Assembly: GCA_029582265.1 (NCBI GenBank)
Contig: CM055816.1
Span: 34,049,049 to 34,113,048 of the forward strand
Length of the DNA: 64,000 nucleotides
Reading direction: 5' to 3'
Source: Zoroaster sp. YZ-2022
Taxonomy: Eukaryota; Echinodermata; Asteroidea; Forcipulatida; Zoroasteridae
The notes beneath the pieces are model-generated. The model searched no databases. It saw nothing but the letters and a program-made list of their open reading frames with translations, and had not been told where the DNA came from. Shown here piece by piece: positions 63,561 to 64,000 of this stretch; the first letter of the stretch is position 1; each line of letters begins with the position of its first letter. A program made the position numbers and the translations under genes.

Positions 63561-64000
63561 GATGAAACAAACTTGTGAATGTGTCAGCTTATTACACTGG
63601 TCAACAATTTTTTTAATGTTGTCTGCTTCGGAGATAAAATGTGCTATTTATTATGGATTTTGATGTGCTGAATTCAAATATGACAATTAAAATTGCTGAT
63701 TGGCTACTGTTTCCAAGATATTTAAGCTTTTGACCTCGGTTTGAAACAAATTTATCCAACAATCAACAGAAGGTTATGTCAGACGGACAGCTGTTTGTAG
63801 ATAACCAATCTTCACACGCGTCTCCTGGTTGTTTGTTATTATACTGCAAACACACTTGATATTATTACTGTTGACTATTGACATCTTGTGCAAGAATTTC
63901 TCTTTGTGACTTGACACACTGAATTTAAAGGGAAGGTACAACATTGGTAATTACCATCGTAACCCTAACCACCCCAAATCCATCAAAATCCTCCAAGGGG

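Larger units (their letters stand above)
57242..64000 (+). repeat. Tandem duplication C (second unit cut by the window end)
   Basis: The unit starting ACTTTTAAAAAGTTCAT at 57242 restarts at about 61526. Both hold a TYANL exon, a paired foldback repeat and an about 82-bp minisatellite. Unit 1 has an extra T2 MITE (57779-58090). Unit 2 runs to the edge of the window, matching unit 1 up to about 60080. Confidence 0.93.

Overview
The window looks like nuclear DNA of a marine invertebrate. It is AT-rich, intron-rich and crowded with small DNA transposons, tRNA-derived SINEs and the palindrome TACATGTACA. The repeat style suggests a deuterostome, perhaps an echinoderm, but no feature here proves the species. 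I see no bacterial-type operons, rRNA or free-standing tRNA genes.

One host gene explains nearly all convincing coding sequence. It lies on the + strand, spans almost the whole window and enters from the left without its 5' end. Its order is: a micro-exon (2114-2134), a 94-codon extracellular exon with cysteines and an R-R-R-R motif (2725-3006), a transmembrane exon (3872-4024), then at least 20 very short cytoplasmic exons from 13785 to 62333. Splice phases chain consistently and almost all the tail exons are symmetric 1-1 cassettes. Many carry a single phosphotyrosine-type motif: VTYAEV, SGYTRI, SGYEEV, LIYAEV, TEYASL, TYANL, TYALV, AYEDV/L. Others are basic or proline-rich. I read it as a single-pass, ITIM-bearing, putatively inhibitory immune or recognition receptor.

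The tail has grown by local tandem duplication. Unit B (44221-46691 and 46692-48463) doubled three exons. Unit A (50262-52530 and 53144-56573) doubled two. Unit C (57242-61525 and 61526 to beyond the window) doubled the last part, so a second terminal exon probably lies past 64000. Two broken exon relics (about 37067 and 38575) show that copies also decay.

The introns are a catalogue of mobile DNA. It includes a frameshifted Tc1/IS630-type transposon with long terminal inverted repeats (7510-9653); a degenerate CR1/L2-type LINE (about 18134-21750, minus strand) with SINEs that share its 3' tail; several TTAA-target MITE families; a Tc1/mariner-type MITE, solo at 36457-36720 and split by the LINE and a SINE at 17996-22550; hAT-type, Harbinger-type and unclassified inverted-repeat elements; foldback palindromes and minisatellites. 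Because host segments are duplicated, several insertions have an empty site in the paralogous copy, which fixes their target-site duplications without a database search. All exon limits were set by eye from reading frame, splice dinucleotides and phase, with no transcript evidence.
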